From Pseudomonas iridis (GTDB taxonomy: Bacteria; Pseudomonadota; Gammaproteobacteria; Pseudomonadales; Pseudomonadaceae): a stretch of 64,000 nucleotides of DNA. The notes below the pieces were generated by a model. It searched no databases, had not been told where the DNA came from, and was given only the letters and a program-made list of their open reading frames with translations. The stretch spans positions 248,001 to 312,000 of the forward strand of contig NZ_JACXXO010000003.1 in the NCBI RefSeq assembly GCF_017980685.1, given 5' to 3'. Made by a program: the position numbers and the translations under genes. The stretch's first letter is position 1. Every line of letters begins with the position of its first letter. Shown piece by piece: positions 54,767 to 63,325 of the stretch.

Positions 54767-55771
54767 TCAAAAATTATCGCCTTTCAAAATATACTTTTGA
54801 AAGGTCTCTGCGCGAACCACTCGTGATTTCCGATTATTTGTACCTTGGTACATGTATGAAAAATACGTACCGAACTCAGTCTCAGGACTATTCTTTTGAC
54901 TCAGAACAGATACTTCCATTTTCTCAAGGCGCAGTTTCAGGTCGCCTAGATCTGGAATCTGGTCAGCGACAGATAGTTCCACGGCCAAAGTGAAAAAATT
55001 AGACTTTCGAAACCAAATAGAATCAAGCCCCAACCCTAACTGTTCAATAACCCCAAAAGTTTTTAGCAACAAAGCCTTCATCGTGGTAGCGCCGGAGTAT
55101 TCATCATTGAATTCGGCGACACATTTTTCTATTTCATTATCCCGATGATAGTAACCCCCCCTCTGAATTGTGGACATTACTTGTAGAACAAAATGAAGAT
55201 CTGCCATACGGGTAAATTCGGACTCATGGAACACACCATAGTCCTCTAACTTCAGATCTTTTACTATTGACTTTGCCGTCTGAATATACTGCCCGTCATA
55301 GACAGCGTTATGAATTTCAATATCTTCTAATTTGAATTTGGTAAGGTTAATTCTTCGAAAAATTTCGCGAACCAAATCATCATCTACCTTTCCGATATCT
55401 CGTAGGACAATTTGATACGAAAGGAAAAGTTCTCTTTCGCCCTCTTCCAAATCAGCGTACCGTCTCACTAACTTAAGCGGCTTTTCGAAAGTATCTTCTA
55501 TGTAATTTTTTATCGTAGTCAATCGCTGCTGGCCATCAATGACCACTTGAGTAGTCCGAAGCTTTTTGGTATCAACCTCACCCTGACAAACGTAAATTTC
55601 AGGAAATGGAAAACCATTCAATATGGTATCCAGAAACTGTTCTTGGTGCTCATGAGTCCATACAAACTTACGCTGAAAATCTGGCTTCAAGTTTAACTTT
55701 TGCGTATCAATTTTCTCATAGATATCAGCAATCGTAGGATTCGTTACCGACGGTTTAATCTGCACAGCCAT
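54767..55771 (-). CDS. DUF262 (ParB/GmrS-like DGQQR) domain protein
   Basis: 334 residues. Conserved DUF262 motifs are PDFQRKFVW (30-38) and VIDGQQRLTT (78-86), the latter shared with nucleotide-binding ParB-like proteins and the GmrS half of GmrSD; also IFRRINLTKFKL. The C-terminus (TYFSYMYQGTNNRKSRVVRAE) is not an HNH/DUF1524 nuclease, so this is a stand-alone DUF262 protein. ATG with AAGGA 6 bases upstream; that site lies inside the end of the nucleotidyltransferase gene, with one base between stop and start, so translation is coupled. Partner role and target unknown. Confidence 0.82.
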   Translation of the reverse strand: MAVQIKPSVTNPTIADIYEKIDTQKLNLKPDFQRKFVWTHEHQEQFLDTILNGFPFPEIYVCQGEVDTKKLRTTQVVIDGQQRLTTIKNYIEDTFEKPLKLVRRYADLEEGERELFLSYQIVLRDIGKVDDDLVREIFRRINLTKFKLEDIEIHNAVYDGQYIQTAKSIVKDLKLEDYGVFHESEFTRMADLHFVLQVMSTIQRGGYYHRDNEIEKCVAEFNDEYSGATTMKALLLKTFGVIEQLGLGLDSIWFRKSNFFTLAVELSVADQIPDLGDLKLRLEKMEVSVLSQKNSPETEFGTYFSYMYQGTNNRKSRVVRAETFQKYILKGDNF

Positions 55772-55772
55772 A

Positions 55773-56387
55773 TTATTTCCTTATACTCTTTGACGTTTTC
55801 ACGTCTTTCATCCCGCTGACAATATAGTCTTCTAAATGAGCATAGCTTTTAAAAACGCCCGCACTCACCTTATAGTTACCTACACTACAGCGCCCATTGG
55901 AGATAGAAGAGAAAAACTCAAACCAATCATCCTTAAATGTTTTCATTTGAAAGGAAATCGGTAACTTATCAGGGCGAATCCAACCTAGGGCGACATACTC
56001 TAAAAACTGATGATACATAGCAAGTTCACTTTCGCGAACAACAGTCCTCGCCTTACGGAACCTCATTTGATACCCAGCAATATCCTTCATTATTCGTTCA
56101 AACAGGGTTGGTGAGACTAATGCCACGTCAATATCAGAATCGTAATCGAATATCTTTCCTTTATGAGGACTGAAACCGAGCTTACCAGATCCAGTTATAT
56201 AAACCTCGTGAAAGGGGACTTCAAATTTACAAGACAACAACTTCTTAAAGTCATAGTATTCCTCCACCCGACCATCATAGACATGAGGAATACCGTGCAA
56301 AACATGTCGACGACAGAAGTCAAGGACTTCGTCATCGTTTTCAGTTTTTTCTAGCTCAGATAAAAAGAGTTTTAGATCCACAAGCAT
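55773..56387 (-). CDS. Pol-beta-fold nucleotidyltransferase
   Basis: 204 residues. The nucleotidyltransferase signature is clear: ITGSGKLGFSPHKGK (GS at 66-67), then DYDSDIDVAL with metal-binding Asp85 and Asp87. A later third acid is not obvious. A helical N-terminal region (1-50) carries RRHVLHGIPHVY. It precedes the DUF262 gene in a two-gene operon. The ATG at 56387 directly abuts AAGGA, whereas GTG two codons later has ideal 6-base spacing, so translation may start at 56381. It could modify RNA, protein or nucleotides. Use as an antiphage or toxin-type enzyme is inferred. Confidence 0.78.
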   Translation of the reverse strand: MLVDLKLFLSELEKTENDDEVLDFCRRHVLHGIPHVYDGRVEEYYDFKKLLSCKFEVPFHEVYITGSGKLGFSPHKGKIFDYDSDIDVALVSPTLFERIMKDIAGYQMRFRKARTVVRESELAMYHQFLEYVALGWIRPDKLPISFQMKTFKDDWFEFFSSISNGRCSVGNYKVSAGVFKSYAHLEDYIVSGMKDVKTSKSIRK

Positions 56388-56430
56388 TCCTTGGCTATTG
56401 CATTTTCTACGCAGTCAACTGCATCCTATC

Positions 56431-56458
56431 GCCATCAAATTGCCATCAAATTGCCATC
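56431..56458. promoter_or_regulatory. 11-bp iterons upstream of the nucleotidyltransferase-DUF262 operon
   Basis: GCCATCAAATT occurs at 56431-56441 and 56442-56452, then GCCATC at 56453-56458. The 11-bp period puts each copy on the same helix face, 44 bp upstream of the start codon. A nearby TTCAGCATTTGCTGAA palindrome (56484-56499) may also be a site. Confidence 0.5.
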
Positions 56459-56730
56459 GTCAAAAAATTTACATTTAGAGCTTTTCAGCATTTGCTGAAC
56501 ACATTGCCGGAAGTATTTGACTTTATCGATAAAAAGATAGGTATCTCATACCCCTCTTAACCTTTTACTGATTGTGGGGAAAGTCGATTGGGTCGGAGAG
56601 CTACCGATCGATTTCCGTAATCGAACAAAAAAGGCTTCATTACTCCGATACTCGTCTCCGCCCCCCAAACTTCTCCCCCAACCCTGATAAACTCCCCTAC
56701 CTCCCAGCCCCATACAATCCAGTACCGCCA

Positions 56731-57726
56731 ATGCCCCCTATTCCCGCCACATCCGCCCCACTCTCCCGCCGCTTCTCCGTCGCCCCGATGATGGATTGGA
56801 CCGACCGTCATTGCCGTTTCTTCCTACGCCTCCTGTCGAAGAACGCTCTGCTCTACACCGAGATGGTCACCACCGGTGCGCTGCTCAATGGCGATCACGA
56901 ACGCTTCCTCCGTCACAACGAAGCTGAACATCCGTTGGCCTTGCAGTTAGGCGGTAGCGTGCCACTCGATCTGGCCGCTTGCGCTCGCATGGCGCAGGAG
57001 CACGGTTACGACGAGGTGAACCTGAACGTCGGCTGCCCGAGCGATCGTGTGCAGAACAACATGATCGGCGCGTGCCTGATGGGTCACCCTCAATTGGTGG
57101 CGGATTGTGTGAAGGCGATGCGTGATGCGGTGTCGATTCCGGTGACGGTGAAGCATCGGATCGGGATTAACGGGCGGGACAGTTACGAGGAGCTGTGTGA
57201 TTTCGTCGGGACGGTGCGGGATGCCGGGTGTACCAGTTTTACGGTGCATGCGCGGATTGCGATTCTGGAGGGGTTGTCGCCGAAGGAGAATCGCGACATT
57301 CCGCCACTTCGCTATGACGTTGCGGCGCGGTTGAAGGCGGATTTTCCGGAGTTGGAGTTTGTGTTGAACGGCGGGATCAAGACGATGGAGGCCTGCCATG
57401 AGCATTTGCAGACCTTTGACGGTGTGATGCTGGGGCGTGAGGCTTATCACAATCCGTATCTGCTGGCGGAGGTGGATCAGCAGTTGTTCGGCAGTTCGGC
57501 GCCGGTGATCAGCCGGGCTGAGGCGTTGGCGCAGTTGCGACCTTATATAGCCGAGCATTTGCTGGCCGGTGGGTCGATGCATCACATCACGCGGCATGTG
57601 CTGGGCCTGGGCACCGGGTTTCCGGGGGCGCGCAAGTTTCGCCAATTGTTGTCAGTGGACATCCACAAGGCCAAGGATCCGTTGGCGTTGCTGGATCAGG
57701 CGGCGGAGTTGTTGGAGGGTCGTTGA
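56731..57726 (+). CDS. dusA: tRNA-dihydrouridine synthase A (DusA)
   Basis: 331 residues. FMN-dependent TIM barrel reducing U20/U20a of tRNA. Conserved segments: FSVAPMMDWTDRHCRF, NLNVGCPSDRVQ with catalytic Cys102, TVKHRIGIN, VLNGGI and MLGREAYHNP. ATG 56731 lacks an obvious Shine-Dalgarno; the longer open frame begins in non-conserved GC-rich sequence. Its first codons contain the island attachment repeat, so the beginning of the gene may be supplied by the island while keeping the product intact. Confidence 0.93.
   Translation: MPPIPATSAPLSRRFSVAPMMDWTDRHCRFFLRLLSKNALLYTEMVTTGALLNGDHERFLRHNEAEHPLALQLGGSVPLDLAACARMAQEHGYDEVNLNVGCPSDRVQNNMIGACLMGHPQLVADCVKAMRDAVSIPVTVKHRIGINGRDSYEELCDFVGTVRDAGCTSFTVHARIAILEGLSPKENRDIPPLRYDVAARLKADFPELEFVLNGGIKTMEACHEHLQTFDGVMLGREAYHNPYLLAEVDQQLFGSSAPVISRAEALAQLRPYIAEHLLAGGSMHHITRHVLGLGTGFPGARKFRQLLSVDIHKAKDPLALLDQAAELLEGR
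56786..56799. repeat. Right attachment-site repeat of the dusA island
   Basis: CGATGATGGATTGG inside dusA codons 19-23 (P-M-M-D-W), identical to 53393-53406. Confidence 0.75.
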
Positions 57727-57801
57727 TCGACGCGTTGTATGTGCGGGCAACGAATGAGCGTTGCCCGGAGTGTTGTTGTACTGACAGGATGTCTTTTGTT
57801 T

Positions 57802-58173
57802 ATGCCCGCGTTTATTTTTTCTCGCTTGAAGCGTTACTGCCTGCTCGCCTTGTTTAGCTTCACCTCGAATGTTTATGCACATTGCGACGGGTTCTGCATG
57901 GGGAGCACCGATACGCCGTGGGAGGCCACGCAATTTTCCGGTTTCTCCATCCTTGTGCTGTTTCTCACACCTTTTTCTGCGACGAATAACACGACCGAAA
58001 ACTTCAAACGTGTTTACTCCGCCGAGGAGCAGGAAGACGCTCGCTATTACCTCGCCAGCGACGGCATGCTGCAAGCCGCGTATTTCACCTCGGCCTTGCA
58101 GCGTTTTCGTCGGGAATCCCCCGACAGCGAATTAAACGATCTCGCCGTCGCCGCGCTGATCAGCAGCCAGTAA
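57802..58173 (+). CDS. DUF2388 family secreted protein
   Basis: 123 residues from ATG 57802 with a signal peptide (LLALFSFTSNVYA). A 6-Cys-free mature part starts HCDGFCMGSTD and ends with the DUF2388 pattern YYLASDGMLQAAYFTSALQRFR...LAVAALIS. DUF2388 proteins are common in Pseudomonas, small and periplasmic, of unknown function. An in-frame ATG at 57754 would extend the N-terminus; the later start gives a normal signal peptide. Confidence 0.7.
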   Translation: MPAFIFSRLKRYCLLALFSFTSNVYAHCDGFCMGSTDTPWEATQFSGFSILVLFLTPFSATNNTTENFKRVYSAEEQEDARYYLASDGMLQAAYFTSALQRFRRESPDSELNDLAVAALISSQ

Positions 58174-59007
58174 TCAGCTCGCCGCAGCCGCCGTCCAGTT
58201 CACCCAGCCAAACATCCACGTAGCCAGAATCAACAAGCCAAACGCAATCCGATACCAGGCGAACGCGGCATAGCTATGGTTGGCGATGAACTTGAGCAAG
58301 CCGCGCACGGCGATCATGGCGAAGATGAATGCGGTGACGAAGCCCAAGGCGAAGACCGGCAGGTCGCTTTGCTGGAACAGGTCGCGGTATTTGTAGCCTG
58401 AGTACACGGCGGCACCGACCATGGTCGGCATGGCCAGGAAAAACGAGAACTCGGTGGCGGCTTTGCGCGACAGACCGAACAGCAGGCCGCCGATGATGGT
58501 AGATCCGGAACGCGAGGTGCCGGGAATCATCGCCAGACACTGTACGAAACCGACCTTAAGCGCGTCAGACCAGTGCATGTCATCGACATGCTCGACGCGA
58601 ATCACGTGGCTGCGCTGTTCGGCCCACAACATCACGATGCCGCCGACAACCAAAGCGACGGCGACTGTGATCGGGTTAAACAGGTAGTGATGAATGGCGT
58701 CAGCGAAGAGCACACCCAGAACCACGGCGGGCAGAAAGGCGATCAACAGGTTGAGAGTGAAACGCTGGGCGTTGCGCTCGGTCGGCAGGCCTTTGACGAT
58801 TTCGGTAATCTTTGGCCGGAATTCCCAGACGACGGCAAGAATGGCCCCCAGTTGAATAATGATGTTGAACGCCATGGCGCGTTCACCGCCGAACTCCAGC
58901 AAGTCGGCAACGATAATCTGGTGGCCAGTACTGGAGATCGGCAAGAATTCGGTGAGGCCTTCTACTGCACCCAAAATCAACACCTGGAAAAAGGTCCAGA
59001 AATCCAT
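58174..59007 (-). CDS. uppP: Undecaprenyl-diphosphatase UppP (BacA)
   Basis: 277 residues, about eight helices. GGAGG precedes ATG 59007. The two active-site motifs are present: [14 protein letters not shown] and PGTSRSGST. It recycles undecaprenyl diphosphate to the monophosphate used for peptidoglycan, O-antigen and exopolysaccharide synthesis, which fits the downstream WcaJ-like gene though they are not one operon. Confidence 0.93.
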   Translation of the reverse strand: MDFWTFFQVLILGAVEGLTEFLPISSTGHQIIVADLLEFGGERAMAFNIIIQLGAILAVVWEFRPKITEIVKGLPTERNAQRFTLNLLIAFLPAVVLGVLFADAIHHYLFNPITVAVALVVGGIVMLWAEQRSHVIRVEHVDDMHWSDALKVGFVQCLAMIPGTSRSGSTIIGGLLFGLSRKAATEFSFFLAMPTMVGAAVYSGYKYRDLFQQSDLPVFALGFVTAFIFAMIAVRGLLKFIANHSYAAFAWYRIAFGLLILATWMFGWVNWTAAAAS

Positions 59008-59084
59008 TAATCCTCCGTCAGAGCGCTCTTGGTGAGCGACTGGTCGATAACACTCAGGGATTGAGTATCTGAAATAATACAAAG

Positions 59085-59163
59085 ATCAAAAGATCGCAGC
59101 CTTCGGCAGCTCCTACAGGTGAATGCTTTCCAAATGTAGGCGCTGCCGAAGGCTGCGATCTTT
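59085..59163. repeat. REP pair
   Basis: Inverted GATCGCAGCCTTCGGCAGCTCCTAC copies upstream of uppP. The region 59164-59574 is AT-rich, with the CRP-like and GTGGCACAAT boxes. Confidence 0.85.
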
Positions 59164-59293
59164 ACTCTTGTTGGCCGAGGAGATTACGTCTTATCAAAAG
59201 ACACACTCAAGCCATGTTAATAAACGTCCGCGTACGAACTAATGTGAAACTATTTAGGCACTTAGTAGGAAAAACTTCATTGCGTCAATAAAG

Positions 59294-59309
59294 TGTGACC
59301 TGTCTCACA
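59294..59309. promoter_or_regulatory. CRP/Vfr-type binding site
   Basis: TGTGACCTGTCTCACA is a perfect TGTGA-N6-TCACA palindrome, 266 bp before the winged-helix regulator gene. Confidence 0.6.
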
Positions 59310-59374
59310 TATTGAAGGCTGGCTATACAGTGGCCAATGGACACAAACAAAGATGTCGTCATGAGTTCAAAATA

Positions 59375-59397
59375 GTGGCACAATTTCATATTGCCAC
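59375..59397. promoter_or_regulatory. GTGGCACAAT box upstream of the regulator gene
   Basis: GTGGCACAATTTCATATTGCCAC is an imperfect inverted repeat. GTGGCACAAT recurs inverted at 61451-61460 before the WcaJ-like gene, so both may bind the same regulator. Confidence 0.4.
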
Positions 59398-59574
59398 CAC
59401 ATACTCACTAGTTCACGAAGCCGAGAAAATCAACTAAAAGCTTGAAAAGCTTATTTATTGTTAGAAAACTCGGGAGCTACGTCTAAAAACGGCGTAAATG
59501 TTACCAATTGTCAGTCACAGATGAGAACCTGTGCTTTAACATCCTGATGTCAGCACCTAATTTCGAGTCAATGC

Positions 59575-60315
59575 ATGATGCTCTCAGGGAACTTGGCGAC
59601 TAGAAGTCCGCGCCCGACAATCGACGAACCAGGTGTACTCACTCTGGGTCGAACCCGTGGTGTGGCGGAGCATTTTAGTGCGCTACTCGCAAAGCTTGTG
59701 CGAACCGATGTGGCGCTTGAAGCCAACTCGTACACTGATGCCTATATGCAGAATGAAGATTCTGCATTGTATCGAGCAATCTTCATTGTGATCGACAGCC
59801 CACAAGCACTCGAAGACAATCTTGCGCTGGTCGAGAACCTGCGCAAAGACAACTTTAAGCCGCTCATTTGTGCAGTTATCACTGGCCGCGGTGCTTTCAA
59901 CAAGATCAAGTACTACCTTGCCGGTGCCGACTTCTGTATCAAAATCAACACCCTTTCCGAAGATGGCGCCGAGTCGTTAGGAGAATTCTTCAGCAGTGAA
60001 GAATGGCAAAGAGACATCAATCTGACACTTGATCCAACTCGAATCTGTCTACTGAGCACGAACAAGCGGCTGGATATCTCGTTTGCCGAGATGAAAATCC
60101 TTGAAGCGTTTGCGCAAAGCAATAATCACATTCTGAGCCATGATGAAATCGCCAACATCATGGGGCTCAATCCCAATTTCTACGATCCTCGTGCGTTGGA
60201 GAAGTCCATCAGTCGCTTGCGTGGAAAAATCAAGGACGTGTATGGTACAAACGCGATTCAGAGCATCCGCGGCTATGGCTATCGACTGATGCGGGGCCTG
60301 ATATCGACTGCCTGA
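59575..60315 (+). CDS. Winged-helix regulator with degenerate receiver domain
   Basis: 246 residues. Residues 150-240 form an OmpR/PhoB-type winged helix (LDISFAEMKILEAFAQS; ALEKSISRLRGKIKDVYG; IQSIRGYGYRLMRG). Residues 20-130 look like a receiver with a possible phosphoacceptor D74 (IVIDSP), T103 and K123, but the usual acidic pair is missing (TLGRTRG). No kinase is adjacent. It may act without phosphorylation. It lies upstream of a second winged-helix gene and of a polysaccharide gene, which it probably controls. Start among ATGs at 59571-59578 is uncertain. Confidence 0.72.
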   Translation: MMLSGNLATRSPRPTIDEPGVLTLGRTRGVAEHFSALLAKLVRTDVALEANSYTDAYMQNEDSALYRAIFIVIDSPQALEDNLALVENLRKDNFKPLICAVITGRGAFNKIKYYLAGADFCIKINTLSEDGAESLGEFFSSEEWQRDINLTLDPTRICLLSTNKRLDISFAEMKILEAFAQSNNHILSHDEIANIMGLNPNFYDPRALEKSISRLRGKIKDVYGTNAIQSIRGYGYRLMRGLISTA

Positions 60316-60587
60316 GTCTCGGGCAGACCTCCCTTTTGCATGCTCACGAAGGATCGTCTGATGCAACGATATATCTATGGTTTCACTTCACGCCTACCTA
60401 TAAAAAAGCGATCGAATGAGCGCAACAATATAACAATAAACTCAACAACATAGCAGCAGAACGAGTGGAACTTATCGAGGGCCAATTTCGGGCCCAGACC
60501 CTGCCTGTCGATTACTTCCAAGGAAGTCATTGCTCGCCTGCCGATTTACCTTTTAACCAATTTTGGTGCGCAGTTAAGGAGAGAGAC

Positions 60588-61247
60588 ATGGAAACTAGTA
60601 CAACCCTCCCCAGAAAATATTTTGTTGTCGTGACCAACAGCACAGCGTCGCAGCGTGAACTCGAGAACATCCTGTCGAGCGAGCGCTTCAATTCACTGGG
60701 CACGTCTCAGGCACAAATGTTTATTGAAGGTGCTACTTCGCCCTCTTCCGCCCCCATGCTGATGGAGTTCACTTACCCAAGCGGCACCCGAAAGCAGGTT
60801 GCCCGCACGATTGAACATGACACCCAGCGTATATTGGCCACACTCGAATCCGAGTGGCGGGCAGCACAATCAAGCAATCCCTTTCGCAGCGCCCCGGCCA
60901 TAACCGGCGAATCCGGCAAACTGCCTGTTGGTAATGAAGGCGTTACGCCATGTACCGAAACCTGGCATCTGGATAATGATCAAGGTGCATTGGTCAAAGA
61001 CGATATCGAGATCAGTCTTACCGGCCTGGAAACGGCACTGGTGAGAAAAATGCTGCATCACGAAGACCGTGTGGTCAGTCGAGATGACTTGATCCTGAGC
61101 ATCGGCCGAGAGCCGGAGCAGTATCGCGGACTGGAAATGTGTCTGAGCCGTCTGCAAGACAAATTCAAAAGTGCCAGCCAAGGTGAGCGACTGTTCCGTG
61201 CCGTGAGAAATCGCGGTTATTGCCTCATCCAGGACATCGTCGCGTAA
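60588..61247 (+). CDS. Winged-helix transcriptional regulator
   Basis: 219 residues from ATG 60588, with AAGGAGAG just upstream; the frame extends further upstream but without conserved codons. C-terminal winged helix about 130-215 (ISLTGLETALVRKMLHHED; GLEMCLSRLQDKF; FRAVRNRGYCLI) similar to the one in the neighbouring upstream regulator. The N-terminal half (about 8-110) is of unknown type and not a clear receiver. The two genes look like divergent duplicates that control the local exopolysaccharide cluster; this is inference. Confidence 0.7.
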   Translation: METSTTLPRKYFVVVTNSTASQRELENILSSERFNSLGTSQAQMFIEGATSPSSAPMLMEFTYPSGTRKQVARTIEHDTQRILATLESEWRAAQSSNPFRSAPAITGESGKLPVGNEGVTPCTETWHLDNDQGALVKDDIEISLTGLETALVRKMLHHEDRVVSRDDLILSIGREPEQYRGLEMCLSRLQDKFKSASQGERLFRAVRNRGYCLIQDIVA

Positions 61248-61422
61248 ACACAGGCAATATCTGCGAACACACAAACAGATAACAGTGCGATTACAAAAAC
61301 AACAAGAGCACTCTGTTTGGTTCCATCTCCCTGATTAGAATAAAAATCCCTGCCTCCACCCTCTAACAGTAACAAATACAACAACAACTATTCACCCCCT
61401 CCTCTGCGACCTTTTCTAACAA

Positions 61423-61460
61423 CCAACTATTTAATTATTAAAAAGTTGGCATTGTGCCAC
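61423..61460. promoter_or_regulatory. Palindromic region upstream of the WcaJ-like gene
   Basis: CCAACT (61423-61428) and AGTTGG (61444-61449) form a hairpin; it overlaps TGGCATTGTGCCA (61447-61459) with the inverted GTGGCACAAT box (61451-61460). The 390-bp gap 61248-61637 is AT-rich and otherwise featureless. Confidence 0.4.
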
Positions 61461-61637
61461 CTTGTTAGAACTCGTCAGACACCATTCCCGACAATAAATT
61501 AGTCTATTGACTGACGACAGTTCGGCACATCGATGTTGTTACTTTCAGAACACTCAATAGAACAAAAACAATACATCTGACTAACAACTCGGCTTTCAAC
61601 TGTTGAAACCTGAATGGACGTCTTTTGGGGATATCGT

Positions 61638-63032
61638 ATGGATCTTTCTCTTAGTATCAATCGAAGCACGGGCCTCAAGGGACTTACCTTCTGGGGACAA
61701 TGGGCGCTGGCACAGGGCTTTATCGTAGCCCTGCTGTTTGTATTGGCGGAGCAACACACGGGAACCGTCGCGTTCTACTACCGGATGTGCGCAACGCTGG
61801 CGGTACTGGCATCGGTGCCGGCTTACACGTTCAGCGGCGTTTATCGTAAACGGGATAACTATCTGACGGGGCTGGGTCGCCTGTTCATGGGCTGGTCCAT
61901 GACCATGGCGGCGTTGGCTTTCATCGCGTTTGTGTGCAAGGCCGATGAGTTGTTTTCCCGACAGGTCATCCTCAGTTGGGCGGTGTACGGCTTCCTTGGC
62001 CAGGCACTGTTGTACGCGCCGCTGCATGCGTTTTCGAAGTTCTACCAGCGTTCGCGTAAAAGCGAGCACAAGACCTTGATCGTCGGCACCGGTGAGTTGG
62101 CGCTGGGGCTGGCGAAGAAGCTGAGCCAAATTGAAAATCTGCCGCTGGTGGGGTTGATCAGCAACGGCAAGGTGCCTTCGCTTACCTCGGATGCACCTCG
62201 CGTGGTCGGCGCCCAGGAAGATCTGCTGGCGTTGATCGAAGCCCACGATATCCGCCGTTTGTACATCACCCTGCCGCTGTCGGAAGCGGCGAAAATCGAA
62301 GCCATGTATGTCGACTTGCTCGGCGCCAACGTGGATGTGGTCTGGGTGCCGGACTTGAACAGCCTGACGCTGCTCAATCATTCGGTGAAAGTCGTGGACG
62401 GCCTGCCGGCGATCTACCTGAACGAAAGCCCGCTGACCAGCCGTCCGACCGCTGCACTGAGCAAAAGCCTGATGGAGAAAAGCGTTGCGCTACTGGCGAT
62501 CATCCTGTTGAGTCCGGTGCTGGCGATCATTGCCTTGGCCGTGAAGATCAACTCGCCGGGTCCGGTGTTTTTCAAGCAGGATCGCCACGGCTGGAATGGC
62601 AAGGTGATTCAGGTCTGGAAATTCCGCTCGATGCGCGTGCACGATGACAAAGAGGTCAAGCAGGCCAGCCGCAACGATTCGCGCATCACCCCGGTCGGAC
62701 GCTTCATCCGCCGCACTTCGCTGGATGAGTTGCCGCAATTGTTCAACGTGCTGCAAGGGCACATGGCGCTGGTCGGCCCACGTCCTCATGCCGTCGCGCA
62801 CAACAATTTCTACTCGGGGAAAATTCTCGCTTACATGGCGCGTCATCGGATTAAGCCAGGCATTACCGGCCTCGCCCAAATCAGCGGCTGCCGGGGTGAG
62901 ACCGATACCATCGACAAGATGCAGCGACGTGTCGAGATTGACCTGCAGTACATCAACAGCTGGTCGCTGTGGCTGGACCTGAAGATCCTGGTGAAGACAC
63001 CGTTTACGTTGTTGTCGAAGGATATCTACTGA
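61638..63032 (+). CDS. Undecaprenyl-phosphate glucose phosphotransferase, WcaJ-like
   Basis: 464 residues, same as E. coli WcaJ, from ATG 61638 (GGGGA 8 bases upstream; ATG 61614 is less likely). Four N-terminal helices, a Rossmann-like segment KTLIVGTGELALGLAKKL (near 150), one further membrane segment near 283-303, and a C-terminal bacterial sugar-transferase domain (SPGPVFFKQDRHGWNG; WKFRSMRVH; SLDELPQLFNVLQG; GPRPHA). It transfers glucose-1-phosphate to undecaprenyl phosphate to start exopolysaccharide repeat synthesis at the inner membrane. Confidence 0.88.
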   Translation: MDLSLSINRSTGLKGLTFWGQWALAQGFIVALLFVLAEQHTGTVAFYYRMCATLAVLASVPAYTFSGVYRKRDNYLTGLGRLFMGWSMTMAALAFIAFVCKADELFSRQVILSWAVYGFLGQALLYAPLHAFSKFYQRSRKSEHKTLIVGTGELALGLAKKLSQIENLPLVGLISNGKVPSLTSDAPRVVGAQEDLLALIEAHDIRRLYITLPLSEAAKIEAMYVDLLGANVDVVWVPDLNSLTLLNHSVKVVDGLPAIYLNESPLTSRPTAALSKSLMEKSVALLAIILLSPVLAIIALAVKINSPGPVFFKQDRHGWNGKVIQVWKFRSMRVHDDKEVKQASRNDSRITPVGRFIRRTSLDELPQLFNVLQGHMALVGPRPHAVAHNNFYSGKILAYMARHRIKPGITGLAQISGCRGETDTIDKMQRRVEIDLQYINSWSLWLDLKILVKTPFTLLSKDIY

Positions 63033-63062
63033 GGGTTGGCGTTAAGTAATACATGACCGCAG

Positions 63063-63084
63063 GGGGACGAAAGTCCCCTTTTTT
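63063..63084 (+). terminator. Rho-independent terminator after the WcaJ-like gene
   Basis: GGGGAC-GAAA-GTCCCC stem-loop followed by six T. This suggests the gene is transcribed alone or ends its operon. Confidence 0.9.
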
Positions 63085-63194
63085 GTGCCTGGGATTTGGG
63101 GTTGACCGAAGTCGGATATGGACCCTGACTCGGGGCTCACTAAGAGCCCATGGGGGAATGGGTATGAATCGGATCTTTGGTTTCGACATCTGAC

Positions 63195-63285
63195 CCTGTA
63201 GGAGCTGTCGAGTGAAACGAGGCTGCGATCTTTTGATCGTAAAGATCAGGATCAAAAGATCGCAGCGTTCCGCAGCTCCTACAGG
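63195..63285. repeat. REP pair
   Basis: GTAGGAGCTGTCGAGTGAAAC...GATCTTTTGATC and its inverse; the left copy has drifted (GTCGAGTGAAACGAGG). Confidence 0.8.
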
Positions 63286-63325
63286 GGACTTGTGGTGGAT
63301 CCGAGTTTGGGGCTGCGGCGAATGA

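Larger units (their letters stand above)
53393..56799. mobile_element. Integrase-less genomic island in the 5' end of dusA
   Basis: About 3.4 kb of AT-richer DNA bounded by perfect 14-bp direct repeats, the right one in codons MMDW of dusA. The 5' end of dusA is a known integration hotspot for islands and prophages. Inside are a nuclease-like gene, a DUF262 gene and a nucleotidyltransferase gene; no integrase, excisionase or transposase. The intervals 53407-53662 and 56388-56730 have no genes apart from repeats described separately. Confidence 0.7.
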
